Shown here: positions 1-6,928 of the stretch, one piece after another | How the letters are laid out: every line of letters starts with the position of its first letter | How positions within the stretch are numbered: position 1 is the first letter of the stretch | Assembly: GCA_963621965.1 (NCBI GenBank) | Contig: CAVFGN010000036.1 | Location: 1 to 20,367, forward strand | DNA from: JAEELC01 sp963621965 | Lineage (GTDB): Bacteria > Bacillota_I > Bacilli_A > Acholeplasmatales > Anaeroplasmataceae | Direction: 5' to 3' | Length of the DNA: 20,367 bases | Made by a program: the position numbers and the translations under genes | Notes under the pieces: generated by a model | What the model saw: only the letters and a program-made list of their open reading frames with translations | What the model was told of the DNA's origin: nothing | The model's database searches: none

Positions 1-469
1 AAAAAATTGATATAAACTATATACCTAAAATTTTAGGTTTTAGTGATATATATATCATTTTATGTTTGACTTAATTATACAACTAATAAAGGTATTTTTA
101 AATTCTTTTTTTTAAAATTATTATCTTAAACTTTTTTAAATATCAGTTTCATTTATGAATATTCATTTTAAACCGATTAATTACAAGTAAGTTCAAATTA
201 GCAAACTAGTCATAGTTTTTTATCTAATTTATAACAAATTAAAATTATTTAATGATAGAAATACTAACATTCATAGACCCTTGTTATTAATTCATTCCTT
301 TAAATTATTATTAAATATATCGTTAGTCGTGTGATGTATTTAAATTAAATATGAATATTTGTCCACAATAGATTAATCATTAGAATAAAATATAATGTAT
401 TCTTTATAATCACCAAAAACTAAAAAGGTTCTAAAGATTTTACTCCATAGAAACTATATAACCAATATT
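1..469. other. Gene-free AT-rich stretch downstream of copA
   Basis: No open reading frame with a credible ribosome binding site is visible on either strand. The stretch is very AT-rich and contains two short perfect palindromes close to the left edge: ACCTAAAATTTTAGGT at 23-38 and TGATATATATATCA at 44-57. Neither is followed by a clean T-run, and in such AT-rich sequence both could arise by chance. I could not find a convincing intrinsic terminator for the copper ATPase gene, which ends at 470 reading leftward. Confidence 0.6.
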
Positions 470-2935
470 TTATTTAACTTCGTATCCTGCTTTTGTAATA
501 GCTTCTTTTAATGCATCAAGTGAAACACTATTGTTGTAAGTTACAACAACTTCTTTGTTTTCTAGTGATGCTACTGCGTTTACAACGTTTTCTACGCTCT
601 TGCAAGCCTCTTCAACATGGGCTTTGCAGTGATTACACATCATACCTTCTACATTTAATTTAACTTCCATTTTATTATCCTCCGTTTTATTGTTTGTTTT
701 ATTATTACTTTCAATTCTTATTGGTTTAAAGAAATTTATAGTAAGTGAACTAAGTACTACTGATACACTTGATATACTCATTGCGATTGAACCAATCATA
801 GGTGTCATTTTAAAACTACCATCAGTTATATAATACATAAATCCTGTAGATAAAACTACACATATTAAATTATAAAAGAATGCCCAAAATAATCCAAGTT
901 TAATTGTAAATAATACTCTTTTGCTAAGTCTAATTGAATTATATACATCCATTAAGTCATTTCTAAGTAATACTATATCTGCTGAATCTATCGCAACATC
1001 TGATCCTGCTCCTATTGCAATACCTAAATCAGCACCCGCAAGAGCCGGACTATCATTTACACCGTCTCCTACCATTGCGACAAGTCCATATGTTTTTCTC
1101 TTTAGTTCATTTATAATTTCAAGTTTTTCTTCGGGTAATACTTCAGCGTATACATTATCAACATTTACTTCACGTGCAATCTTATTTGCAGTATTCTTAT
1201 TATCCCCTGTAAGCATCACTACATTAATACCTGATTTTTTTAGTTTATCAATAGCGACCACTGAAGTTTCTTTTATTTCGTCCTTAAGCGCTATGAAGCC
1301 TTCAATTTTATCATTTTTTGAGATTGCAAGTGGGGTTTTACCCTCAAGCGCTAAAGCATCGAATGTTTTCGTGATTTCAGTCGTGTCTATACCCATATTT
1401 TTCATCATCTTTAGGTTTCCAACACAATAGGTATTATTATCAATAACACCTTTTATGCCTTCACCCTTAATAAACTCAAAATTAGATACTTCTTTTATTC
1501 GTGCATTTTGTTCCTCAGCATAACTTATAATAGCGCTAGCTAAAGGGTGCTCTGAACAATTTTCAAGTGAATATAAATAATTAATCAGATTTTTATCTTC
1601 AGCCTTGAAATCAGTTACTTTAGGTGCACCATTTGTAATGGTTCCGGTTTTATCAAATACTACTGTTTTTATCTTATGCGCTTCTTCTAATATTTCTGCA
1701 TTTTTAATTAAAATTTGATTACTTGCGCCCTTACCAGTCCCAACCATTATTGCGACTGGAGTTGCAAGGCCTAATGCACAGGGACAAGCAATTACAAGGA
1801 CAGTGATTGCAAAATTTAAACTTAATTCTAATTTGTGACTATATATTAAATTAATTATAAATGTAAGAATAGCTACAATTATAATAGTTGGGACAAAATA
1901 ATAAGAAATCTTATCAGCTAGTTTAGATATTGGCGCTTTTGAGTTTGATGCCTCGTCTACAAGTTTTATAATATTAGCTATCGAAGTATCGTCCCCTACT
2001 TTTGTAGCCTTAATCTTTATATATCCACTTTTAACTATACAAGAAGAGTAAACTTGTGCATCACGCTCTTTAAGAACAGGCATAGACTCTCCTGTAATAT
2101 TTGCTTCGTCAATAGAAGCACTACCTGATATGACAACCCCGTCAACCGGAATCTTATCCCCATTTTTAGCTATTATTATATCCCCTACTTTAACATTTTT
2201 TGCGTCTTTTATAATCTCTATCTCGCCTTCTAAAACGCGAGCTTCAGTCGGGGATAATGTAACTAAATGTTCAATAGCTTTAGTTGTTTTTTTCTTACTT
2301 AGACTTTCTAGATACTTTCCAAGGGAAACTAAAGTTAATATCATAGCGGCAGCTTCAAAGTATAAATACATATGATATTCAGTATGTCCTAGAGATATCA
2401 TAAACAAAGAATAAATACCATAAATTATAGCAATAGTTGCGCCTAAAGCTATTAGAGTGTCCATATTAGGACTTCTTTTAATTAAACGTTTAAAACCATT
2501 TATAAAATAATCTTTATAGATAAATACAATAGGAATAACTAGAATAAATTGAATTAATGAAAATCCCATTGGATTTGTGTGCATGTTGAATGCACTAGGC
2601 GCATACCATCCCCACATCATATGTCCCATAGAGAAATACATTAAAACAAGCATATCAACGATTGCAAAAATTAATTTTTGTAATCTATAATCTTTTTCCG
2701 CACTCGTTGTTTCTATCGTTTTATCTTTAGAAATTGCCATGTACCCGGCATCACGCACAGCTTTAATAATATCTTTATCACTTAGTTTAGTTTCATCACA
2801 CTCTAGTTCTAAAGTGTTTTTAAGTAAATTAACATTAACGTTTGTAGCCCCGTCTAATTTATCTACTGCATTAAATACATGAGCATGACATGATGCACAT
2901 GTCATGCCTTTTATATCAAACTTCTTTTTCATCAT
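470..2935 (-). CDS. copA: Copper(I)-exporting P1B-type ATPase with N- and C-terminal HMA domains
   Basis: Pumps Cu(I) out of the cytosol by ATP hydrolysis in the plasma membrane. Seen in order: an N-terminal HMA metal-binding domain with CASC (C13, C16); membrane helices; actuator TGES (281-284); the intramembrane CPC metal site (384-386); phosphorylation motif DKTGT (428-432); nucleotide-domain SEHP (461-464); hinge GDGVND (623-628); and the YN (688-689) and MxxSS (719-723) helix motifs typical of the Cu(I) subgroup. After a Thr/Asn-rich linker (about 742-755) comes a second HMA domain with CNHC (C767, C770), an extra compared with standard CopA. The gene overlaps the upstream csoR-like gene by four bases (ATGA), so they are translationally coupled. 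Two adjacent ATGs exist; AGAGG lies 5 bases before the first and 8 before the second, so the start could be one codon later. A silver-exporting role cannot be excluded. Confidence 0.95.
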   Translation of the reverse strand: MMKKKFDIKGMTCASCHAHVFNAVDKLDGATNVNVNLLKNTLELECDETKLSDKDIIKAVRDAGYMAISKDKTIETTSAEKDYRLQKLIFAIVDMLVLMYFSMGHMMWGWYAPSAFNMHTNPMGFSLIQFILVIPIVFIYKDYFINGFKRLIKRSPNMDTLIALGATIAIIYGIYSLFMISLGHTEYHMYLYFEAAAMILTLVSLGKYLESLSKKKTTKAIEHLVTLSPTEARVLEGEIEIIKDAKNVKVGDIIIAKNGDKIPVDGVVISGSASIDEANITGESMPVLKERDAQVYSSCIVKSGYIKIKATKVGDDTSIANIIKLVDEASNSKAPISKLADKISYYFVPTIIIVAILTFIINLIYSHKLELSLNFAITVLVIACPCALGLATPVAIMVGTGKGASNQILIKNAEILEEAHKIKTVVFDKTGTITNGAPKVTDFKAEDKNLINYLYSLENCSEHPLASAIISYAEEQNARIKEVSNFEFIKGEGIKGVIDNNTYCVGNLKMMKNMGIDTTEITKTFDALALEGKTPLAISKNDKIEGFIALKDEIKETSVVAIDKLKKSGINVVMLTGDNKNTANKIAREVNVDNVYAEVLPEEKLEIINELKRKTYGLVAMVGDGVNDSPALAGADLGIAIGAGSDVAIDSADIVLLRNDLMDVYNSIRLSKRVLFTIKLGLFWAFFYNLICVVLSTGFMYYITDGSFKMTPMIGSIAMSISSVSVVLSSLTINFFKPIRIESNNKTNNKTEDNKMEVKLNVEGMMCNHCKAHVEEACKSVENVVNAVASLENKEVVVTYNNSVSLDALKEAITKAGYEVK

Positions 2936-3420
2936 TGGAACCTCTTAAATAAGTCAATAATTTCATCTAAAGACTCTAAATTATCATTTTTGATATTTTC
3001 TACAACACATGTATGTAAGTGTTCATCAAGTATTGTATTTGCAAGAGATTTTATAGATTTGTCTACCGCAGATAATTGAATTAACACATCATCACAATAT
3101 CTATCTTCTTCAATCATATTCATAATACCGTTTAACTGTCCTATTAGGCGTTTCATACGATTAATTATTTTTTTCTTAGACTCACTTTCACGTGGTTTTA
3201 ATTTATATCTTTCTTCTTCGTCTATCACTTTATATTTACCACTAGTTTCAATATCATCCTTGATATTTTTAACGTCGCTCTCATCGCAACTTAAAACAAC
3301 TTCTTTATTCTCTAAATCAATATTTAAATCTTCTACCGAATCAAATTTATTTATGATAGTCTCAATTGTCTTTTTGCAATTTTGACACTTCATTCCGTCA
3401 ATATAAAATTTATATATCAT
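2932..3420 (-). CDS. csoR: CsoR-family copper-sensing repressor with an N-terminal HMA domain
   Basis: Predicted copper-responsive transcriptional repressor of this operon. Residues 1-66 form an HMA fold with the metal motif CQNC (C12, C15). Residues 81-162 form a CsoR/RcnR (DUF156) four-helix domain beginning with the RMKRLIGQLNGI helix. The Cu(I) ligands of the CsoR family are present: C109, H134 and C138. Their spacing (25 and 4 residues) equals that of the C36-H61-C65 set known for Mycobacterium CsoR. Ordinary CsoR proteins are about 85-120 aa and lack the HMA part, so this is a fusion of a CopZ-like chaperone domain to the sensor. A strong GGAGG precedes the ATG by nine bases. It is first in the operon with copA and probably autoregulated through the operator at 3447-3463. 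Confidence 0.9.
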   Translation of the reverse strand: MIYKFYIDGMKCQNCKKTIETIINKFDSVEDLNIDLENKEVVLSCDESDVKNIKDDIETSGKYKVIDEEERYKLKPRESESKKKIINRMKRLIGQLNGIMNMIEEDRYCDDVLIQLSAVDKSIKSLANTILDEHLHTCVVENIKNDNLESLDEIIDLFKRFQ

Positions 3421-3443
3421 AAATACCTCCTACCAGTATATAT

Positions 3444-3471
3444 AATATACCCCACCTAGGTATACTGTCAA
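3444..3471 (-). promoter_or_regulatory. Copper operon promoter with overlapping CsoR operator
   Basis: On the minus strand a perfect -35 TTGACA (3466-3471) is followed after 16 bases by TATATT (3444-3449), or after 18 by TATTAT. The spacer and -10 are covered by ATACCCCACCTAGGTAT (3447-3463), an inverted repeat ATACC-N7-GGTAT. This resembles the GC-box-like operators described for CsoR. Occupation would block RNA polymerase, and copper binding would release it. The assignment rests on position and half-site resemblance. Confidence 0.8.
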
Positions 3472-3526
3472 GTGAAAAGAATTTGAATTCAATTACTTTA
3501 TTAGTTTAATTTAAAATACGTAAATC

Positions 3527-3892
3527 TTAATAAAGAAAAAAATCTATTATCAAACATTTAATATTAACTAGTAACATTAAATATAATAGACTTATTATAT
3601 GCGTATTATAACTATTTTTAAATAATTCTGAATGAGTGCCAAGTCTATATAACATAAGTACTGTTTGATTATTTTTTACTTCATAAATTAATAACCAATT
3701 TGGTTCAATATGACATTCACGAGTACCTTTATAATTTCTAGATAAATCGTGGTCTTTATATTTTGCAGCAAGAGACTTTCCGTTAACCAATTAATTAATA
3801 ATTGCATAATATTTATCCAAATTTTTATTTTGCCTTTAAGCTAATATTAAATCTTTTTTAAATTGAATAGTGAATGTAACATCAAATTTTAT
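3527..3892 (-). pseudogene. yafQ: Decayed YafQ-family toxin (type II toxin-antitoxin)
   Basis: Reading one frame from 3892 leftward gives a complete YafQ/RelE-like mRNA interferase: KFDVTFTIQFKKDL at the N-terminus, then NGKSLAAKYKDHDL, NYKGTRECHIEPNWLLIYEV and GTHSELF at the C-terminus. The frame is interrupted by two TAA codons, at 3836-3838 and 3791-3793. The codon where the ATG should stand (next to the antitoxin stop) is ATA at 3890-3892. Family members end soon after the SELF motif (about 3620); here the frame runs on about 30 more codons, suggesting the original stop was also lost. YafQ toxins normally cleave mRNA at the ribosome, but this copy cannot be made whole. An internal TTG at 3790 opens only the C-terminal half. 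Confidence 0.85.
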
Positions 3893-4156
3893 CTTCTAAT
3901 GCAGCTTTTAGTTCATCCATTGAAGAATATTTTTTAGCATTAAGATCTTCTAAAATTTTTTCTTTTCCTTAATTGCAGTTTCAGTAACATGATTTAGCAC
4001 ATCTAATTTTAAATCGAAAGGAATACCATGTTCACGTATAGTTGTTCTTAAAAATAAATTAATAGCGGTTGACATGTTTAACCCTAATTCTTTAAAAATT
4101 TCATCTGATTGTTCTTTTACAGTTTTATCAATTTTAATGTTTAAGTTTGTTGTCAT
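3882..4156 (-). pseudogene. dinJ: Frameshifted DinJ/RelB-family antitoxin
   Basis: The N-terminal part reads MTTNLNIKIDKTVKEQSDEI and continues as a ribbon-helix-helix DNA-binding antitoxin of the RelB/DinJ family through AIKE. The frame then stops at 3950. The missing C-terminus (GKEKILEDLNAKKYSS, then MDELKAALEDKI and TGA at 3882-3884) is intact in the next frame, so one base has been lost, or two gained, near 3965-3972 in an A-rich run. The lost tail normally wraps and neutralises the toxin. The start at 4156 is preferred over an ATG at 4174 because the promoter's -10 is only five bases upstream of the latter. The gene lies just upstream of, and its stop overlaps, the toxin remnant, as in intact dinJ-yafQ operons. 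Confidence 0.85.
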
Positions 4157-4178
4157 AACTAAACATCCGTCCATCTAA

Positions 4179-4206
4179 ATTATATCATTTACATTTAAGA
4201 TATCAA
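4179..4206 (-). promoter_or_regulatory. Promoter of the toxin-antitoxin remnant
   Basis: On the minus strand TTGATA (4201-4206) and TATAAT (4179-4184) are separated by 16 bases. Transcription would begin close to the ATG at 4174, which favours the in-frame ATG at 4156 as the former antitoxin start. Confidence 0.65.
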
Positions 4207-4325
4207 CACATTGTCATTATATCTTTATAATGCATTCATAGTTGTAAACTAAATATGATAAATTTGCACTTTTCCAAAAAAACATATTATAAGCCACTTA
4301 CATATGACAGTGCGCATATTACAAT

Positions 4326-4362
4326 AAAGTAAAAAATAGACTTGAACACTTCAAATCTATTT
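4326..4362 (-). terminator. Intrinsic terminator after cardiolipin synthase gene
   Basis: On the minus strand the arms AAATAGA-TTTGAA and TTCAAG-TCTATTT pair around a GTG loop (4334-4362, one wobble) and run into TTTACTTT. It lies 15 bases beyond the cls stop codon. Confidence 0.8.
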
Positions 4363-4376
4363 ATAAAATTATTTAA

Positions 4377-5954
4377 TTAAAATAAAGGAGAAACAACCTT
4401 TAGTACAAGTTCAATAAACTTAATACCTATATTTCTATTTTTATATACGTTATAATCTATCTTTTCTGACTTTAATCGCATGTTATTAAAATCATCATTC
4501 ATTTCTTTTACTATATCATTATCTTTAATAAGTACCCCGTCCTCAAAGTGTAAAATAAACGATCTATAGTCTGTGTTTACAGTGCCTACAAAAGCATAAG
4601 CATCGTCTATTATTACTTCTTTGGCATGATTAAATCCAGGACTAAATTTATAAACGTTTGCGCCGGCCTTAAGTAAATTATTCATATGAGACATAGTCAT
4701 TGTATAAGCAATCTTTTTATCAGGTATACCTGGAATTAAAATATTTACTTCCACACCTTGTTTTACTTTAGATATAAGGGTATCAATCATTTGATCATCT
4801 ATAATAAAATAAGGAGTAGATATTACAATTCTCTTTTTAGCACTGTTAAATAAATTCTTAAACAAATTATAACTAGGATTATCTCTATTCATCGGACCAT
4901 CCGAAAAAGGTAAAATATAAGATGCGTCTTTATAATTATTTTGATACTCTGGTATGTATTTATTAATATCAAGTTTAATATTTGTAGTCATATACCACAT
5001 TGATAAAAACATATTCAAAAACGATCTAACAGGTCTACCGCACACCTTAATTGCAACGTCACGCCAAAATCCAAATCTTTCACGTTTATGAATATATTCG
5101 TCAGCTATATTATCTCCACCTGTGTAAGCAACAAGTCCATCAATTATACAAATCTTTCTGTGATCTCTATAATTAACACGAGGATTAATTGTAGGACCAA
5201 GCGGTTCCCACACTTTAAACTCAAGATTTGGAATAGTTAGAAGTAAATGTTCCATGTGTTTATCACGAACAAATATAGAACCTATATCGTCAGTTAATAT
5301 TTTAACCTCTACGCCTTCTCTTGCCTTATCAATTAAAATATCAAATAAATCAGCACTTGCAAATCCGCTCGCAATAATAAAGTATTCAATGAATACAAAC
5401 TTTTTAGCCTTCTTTATTTCTTTTAACATATCATCATGTTTCTTTTTCGCATCATTAAAGAAAACTAAATTTTCTGTCTTATACAGCGAAAATCCACTGT
5501 CTTTTTTAAGTGCATTACATATGAGATTAAACTCTACGTCTTCAGATTTCAACTCATTGTTTTCATTATTTTTCAAATGATAATATTCTGTAAATTCCTT
5601 CATCTTCTTTGTTTGATTTTTTGTTAGTGCACGCGCATTACCAAACATTACATAACAAACAGTTCCTATAAAAGGACAAAGCAAGATGAAAAATGTCCAT
5701 GAAAATTTATAAGATTGATTAATTGTTGATGTGAATAATAAAAGAACAATTACAACTCCAAACCATTTAAATATTTCATAAATGATATTATAAGCTGTCG
5801 GATATGGTCCTTTTAAAATGTTTAGACCAAAAAATATAAACAAATACATTGTAATTTGTATTACTATTAAAAATACTGCAAGTAATGTTCTTATGATGGC
5901 TTTTAATATCTTATGACTTTTATTTTTAATTTTTTTATCAAGAGACTTAATCAT
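4377..5954 (-). CDS. cls: Cardiolipin synthase (phospholipase D superfamily)
   Basis: Condenses two phosphatidylglycerol molecules to cardiolipin and glycerol at the cytoplasmic membrane. The N-terminus has hydrophobic helices at about residues 18-45, 60-80 and 84-105, matching the membrane-anchored N-terminal domain of bacterial Cls. Two catalytic HKD motifs follow: HRKICIID (H265, K267, D272), with a downstream GG, and HAKEVIID (H443, K445, D450), followed by FVGTVNTDYRS. The 525-aa length is normal for Gram-positive Cls. AAGAGG lies seven bases before the ATG. The gene forms its own unit between a terminator upstream (6014-6047) and one downstream. A -10-like TATAAT at 5989-5994 lies upstream without a clear -35. 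Confidence 0.93.
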   Translation of the reverse strand: MIKSLDKKIKNKSHKILKAIIRTLLAVFLIVIQITMYLFIFFGLNILKGPYPTAYNIIYEIFKWFGVVIVLLLFTSTINQSYKFSWTFFILLCPFIGTVCYVMFGNARALTKNQTKKMKEFTEYYHLKNNENNELKSEDVEFNLICNALKKDSGFSLYKTENLVFFNDAKKKHDDMLKEIKKAKKFVFIEYFIIASGFASADLFDILIDKAREGVEVKILTDDIGSIFVRDKHMEHLLLTIPNLEFKVWEPLGPTINPRVNYRDHRKICIIDGLVAYTGGDNIADEYIHKRERFGFWRDVAIKVCGRPVRSFLNMFLSMWYMTTNIKLDINKYIPEYQNNYKDASYILPFSDGPMNRDNPSYNLFKNLFNSAKKRIVISTPYFIIDDQMIDTLISKVKQGVEVNILIPGIPDKKIAYTMTMSHMNNLLKAGANVYKFSPGFNHAKEVIIDDAYAFVGTVNTDYRSFILHFEDGVLIKDNDIVKEMNDDFNNMRLKSEKIDYNVYKNRNIGIKFIELVLKVVSPLF

Positions 5955-6013
5955 TGTTATACCTCTTAAATATTCTTTACTTTACCTAATTATAAAATAT
6001 TTTAAATAAAATT

Positions 6014-6047
6014 AGTAGAAAAAAGGTGAAGATTTCTCTTCACCTTT
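6014..6047 (-). terminator. Intrinsic terminator after the Bax-inhibitor-like gene
   Basis: On the minus strand AAAGGTGAAGA pairs perfectly with TCTTCACCTTT around a GAAA loop (6022-6047), followed by TTTCT. It begins about 12 bases after the stop of the gene at 6059-6856. Confidence 0.93.
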
Positions 6048-6058
6048 AAAGACATTTA

Positions 6059-6856
6059 TTAGTTATCGCTTTTAACTTTAGATGCGACTAGTAAAATTAA
6101 ATATACTAAATAATAGAAAATCATTAATATAGTATATACAAGCCCAAGTGCAATTGACCACTCGTACTTTTTATCTACTCCACGCGCACAAGCATTACTT
6201 GCTTCATCAAAATTAAGCATTAACATGATTACTCCGTATCCTAAGTATAAGATACATATTGCAATATTTATTGCAAAATAGCTACTACTTGAAACACTAT
6301 TAAATGCTAAGAATATATTTAATACAATAACAGTGATTAAAAGAGAAATTGCATATACAAAGAAGAATGCATACACTTTATTCATCTTATTCTTTAATCC
6401 TGACGTATAAAGTACATAAGTAAGTAGTGCTATAACTGCTGTTCCTACTCCGGCTGTAGCTGTAATACCAGGCACATACAATTCACATAGTGCACAAAGC
6501 GCACCAAGCATTGCGCCTTCACCTACTGCATATAACGGACCGCATACAACAGCTGATGATGGGATTAAGCGTCCGAATAAGAAACCTATAAAACTAACTA
6601 CTGCTGCTACACCTAGTGCTGTTATAATACGAGCTAATATTTGAGCTTGTTGGGCTTCAGTTAAATCTTGAGAATATATTGCTTGATTAAAGTATATTGC
6701 AATAATTCCACCTGAGATAATAGCTGCTAAAATCAAGAATAATGTCTTAAAACCAATTGACTTCATGCTAGCTTTGTCGCTTGCAACAACATAAGCTTCG
6801 CTTGATTCTCTTGATTCAGATTCAGCTTGTTTAATAAATGGATTATTTACTTGCAT
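6059..6856 (-). CDS. Bax inhibitor-1/YccA-like integral membrane protein
   Basis: Predicted seven-helix membrane protein of 265 aa. A short hydrophilic N-terminus (about 35 residues, starting with the NPF motif seen in this family) is followed by hydrophobic segments at roughly 36-56, 74-96, 99-121, 128-151, 160-183, 192-214 and 232-257. The block after helix six (NFDEASNACARGVDKKYEWS, then ALGLVYTILMIFYYLVYLIL) matches the conserved C-terminal block of the bacterial Bax1-I/YccA-like family (PF12811 type). Members of the wider TMBIM superfamily include calcium-leak channels, but the bacterial branch has no firm function. AAGGAGG lies seven bases upstream of the ATG, and the gene has its own terminator. 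A TATAAT at 6887-6892 suggests its own promoter just downstream of polC. Confidence 0.72.
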   Translation of the reverse strand: MQVNNPFIKQAESESRESSEAYVVASDKASMKSIGFKTLFLILAAIISGGIIAIYFNQAIYSQDLTEAQQAQILARIITALGVAAVVSFIGFLFGRLIPSSAVVCGPLYAVGEGAMLGALCALCELYVPGITATAGVGTAVIALLTYVLYTSGLKNKMNKVYAFFFVYAISLLITVIVLNIFLAFNSVSSSSYFAINIAICILYLGYGVIMLMLNFDEASNACARGVDKKYEWSIALGLVYTILMIFYYLVYLILLVASKVKSDN

Positions 6857-6886
6857 AATAATTCCTCCTTATAAAATTCTATAAAT

Positions 6887-6925
6887 ATTATACAACATAT
6901 TTAATAATTTATATATAAATGTTGT
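6887..6925 (-). promoter_or_regulatory. Putative promoter and inverted repeat between polC and the Bax-inhibitor-like gene
   Basis: TATAAT on the minus strand (6887-6892) sits 30 bases before the start codon at 6856. Directly upstream, ACAACAT (6892-6898) and ATGTTGT (6919-6925) form a perfect 7-bp inverted repeat with a 20-base gap, covering the -35 region, where no clear -35 hexamer is seen. It could be an operator. It lacks a T-run, so it is not a good polC terminator. Confidence 0.4.
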
Positions 6926-6928
6926 GAA

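Noticed and set aside
921..1430. 169-aa plus-strand ORF opposite copA, and similar long antisense ORFs opposite cls, polC and the radical-SAM gene
   Set aside because: They are shadows of strongly conserved genes on the other strand, with Ser/Ile-rich translations, no SD and no family resemblance.
470..2935. Potassium or zinc/cadmium specificity for the P-type ATPase
   Set aside because: CPC with YN and MxxSS helix motifs and the adjacent CsoR regulator point to Cu(I).
3950..3975. Programmed -1 frameshift in the antitoxin
   Set aside because: The A-rich run does not form a proper X-XXY-YYZ heptamer in the reading frame, and the partner toxin is itself dead, so simple decay is the better reading.
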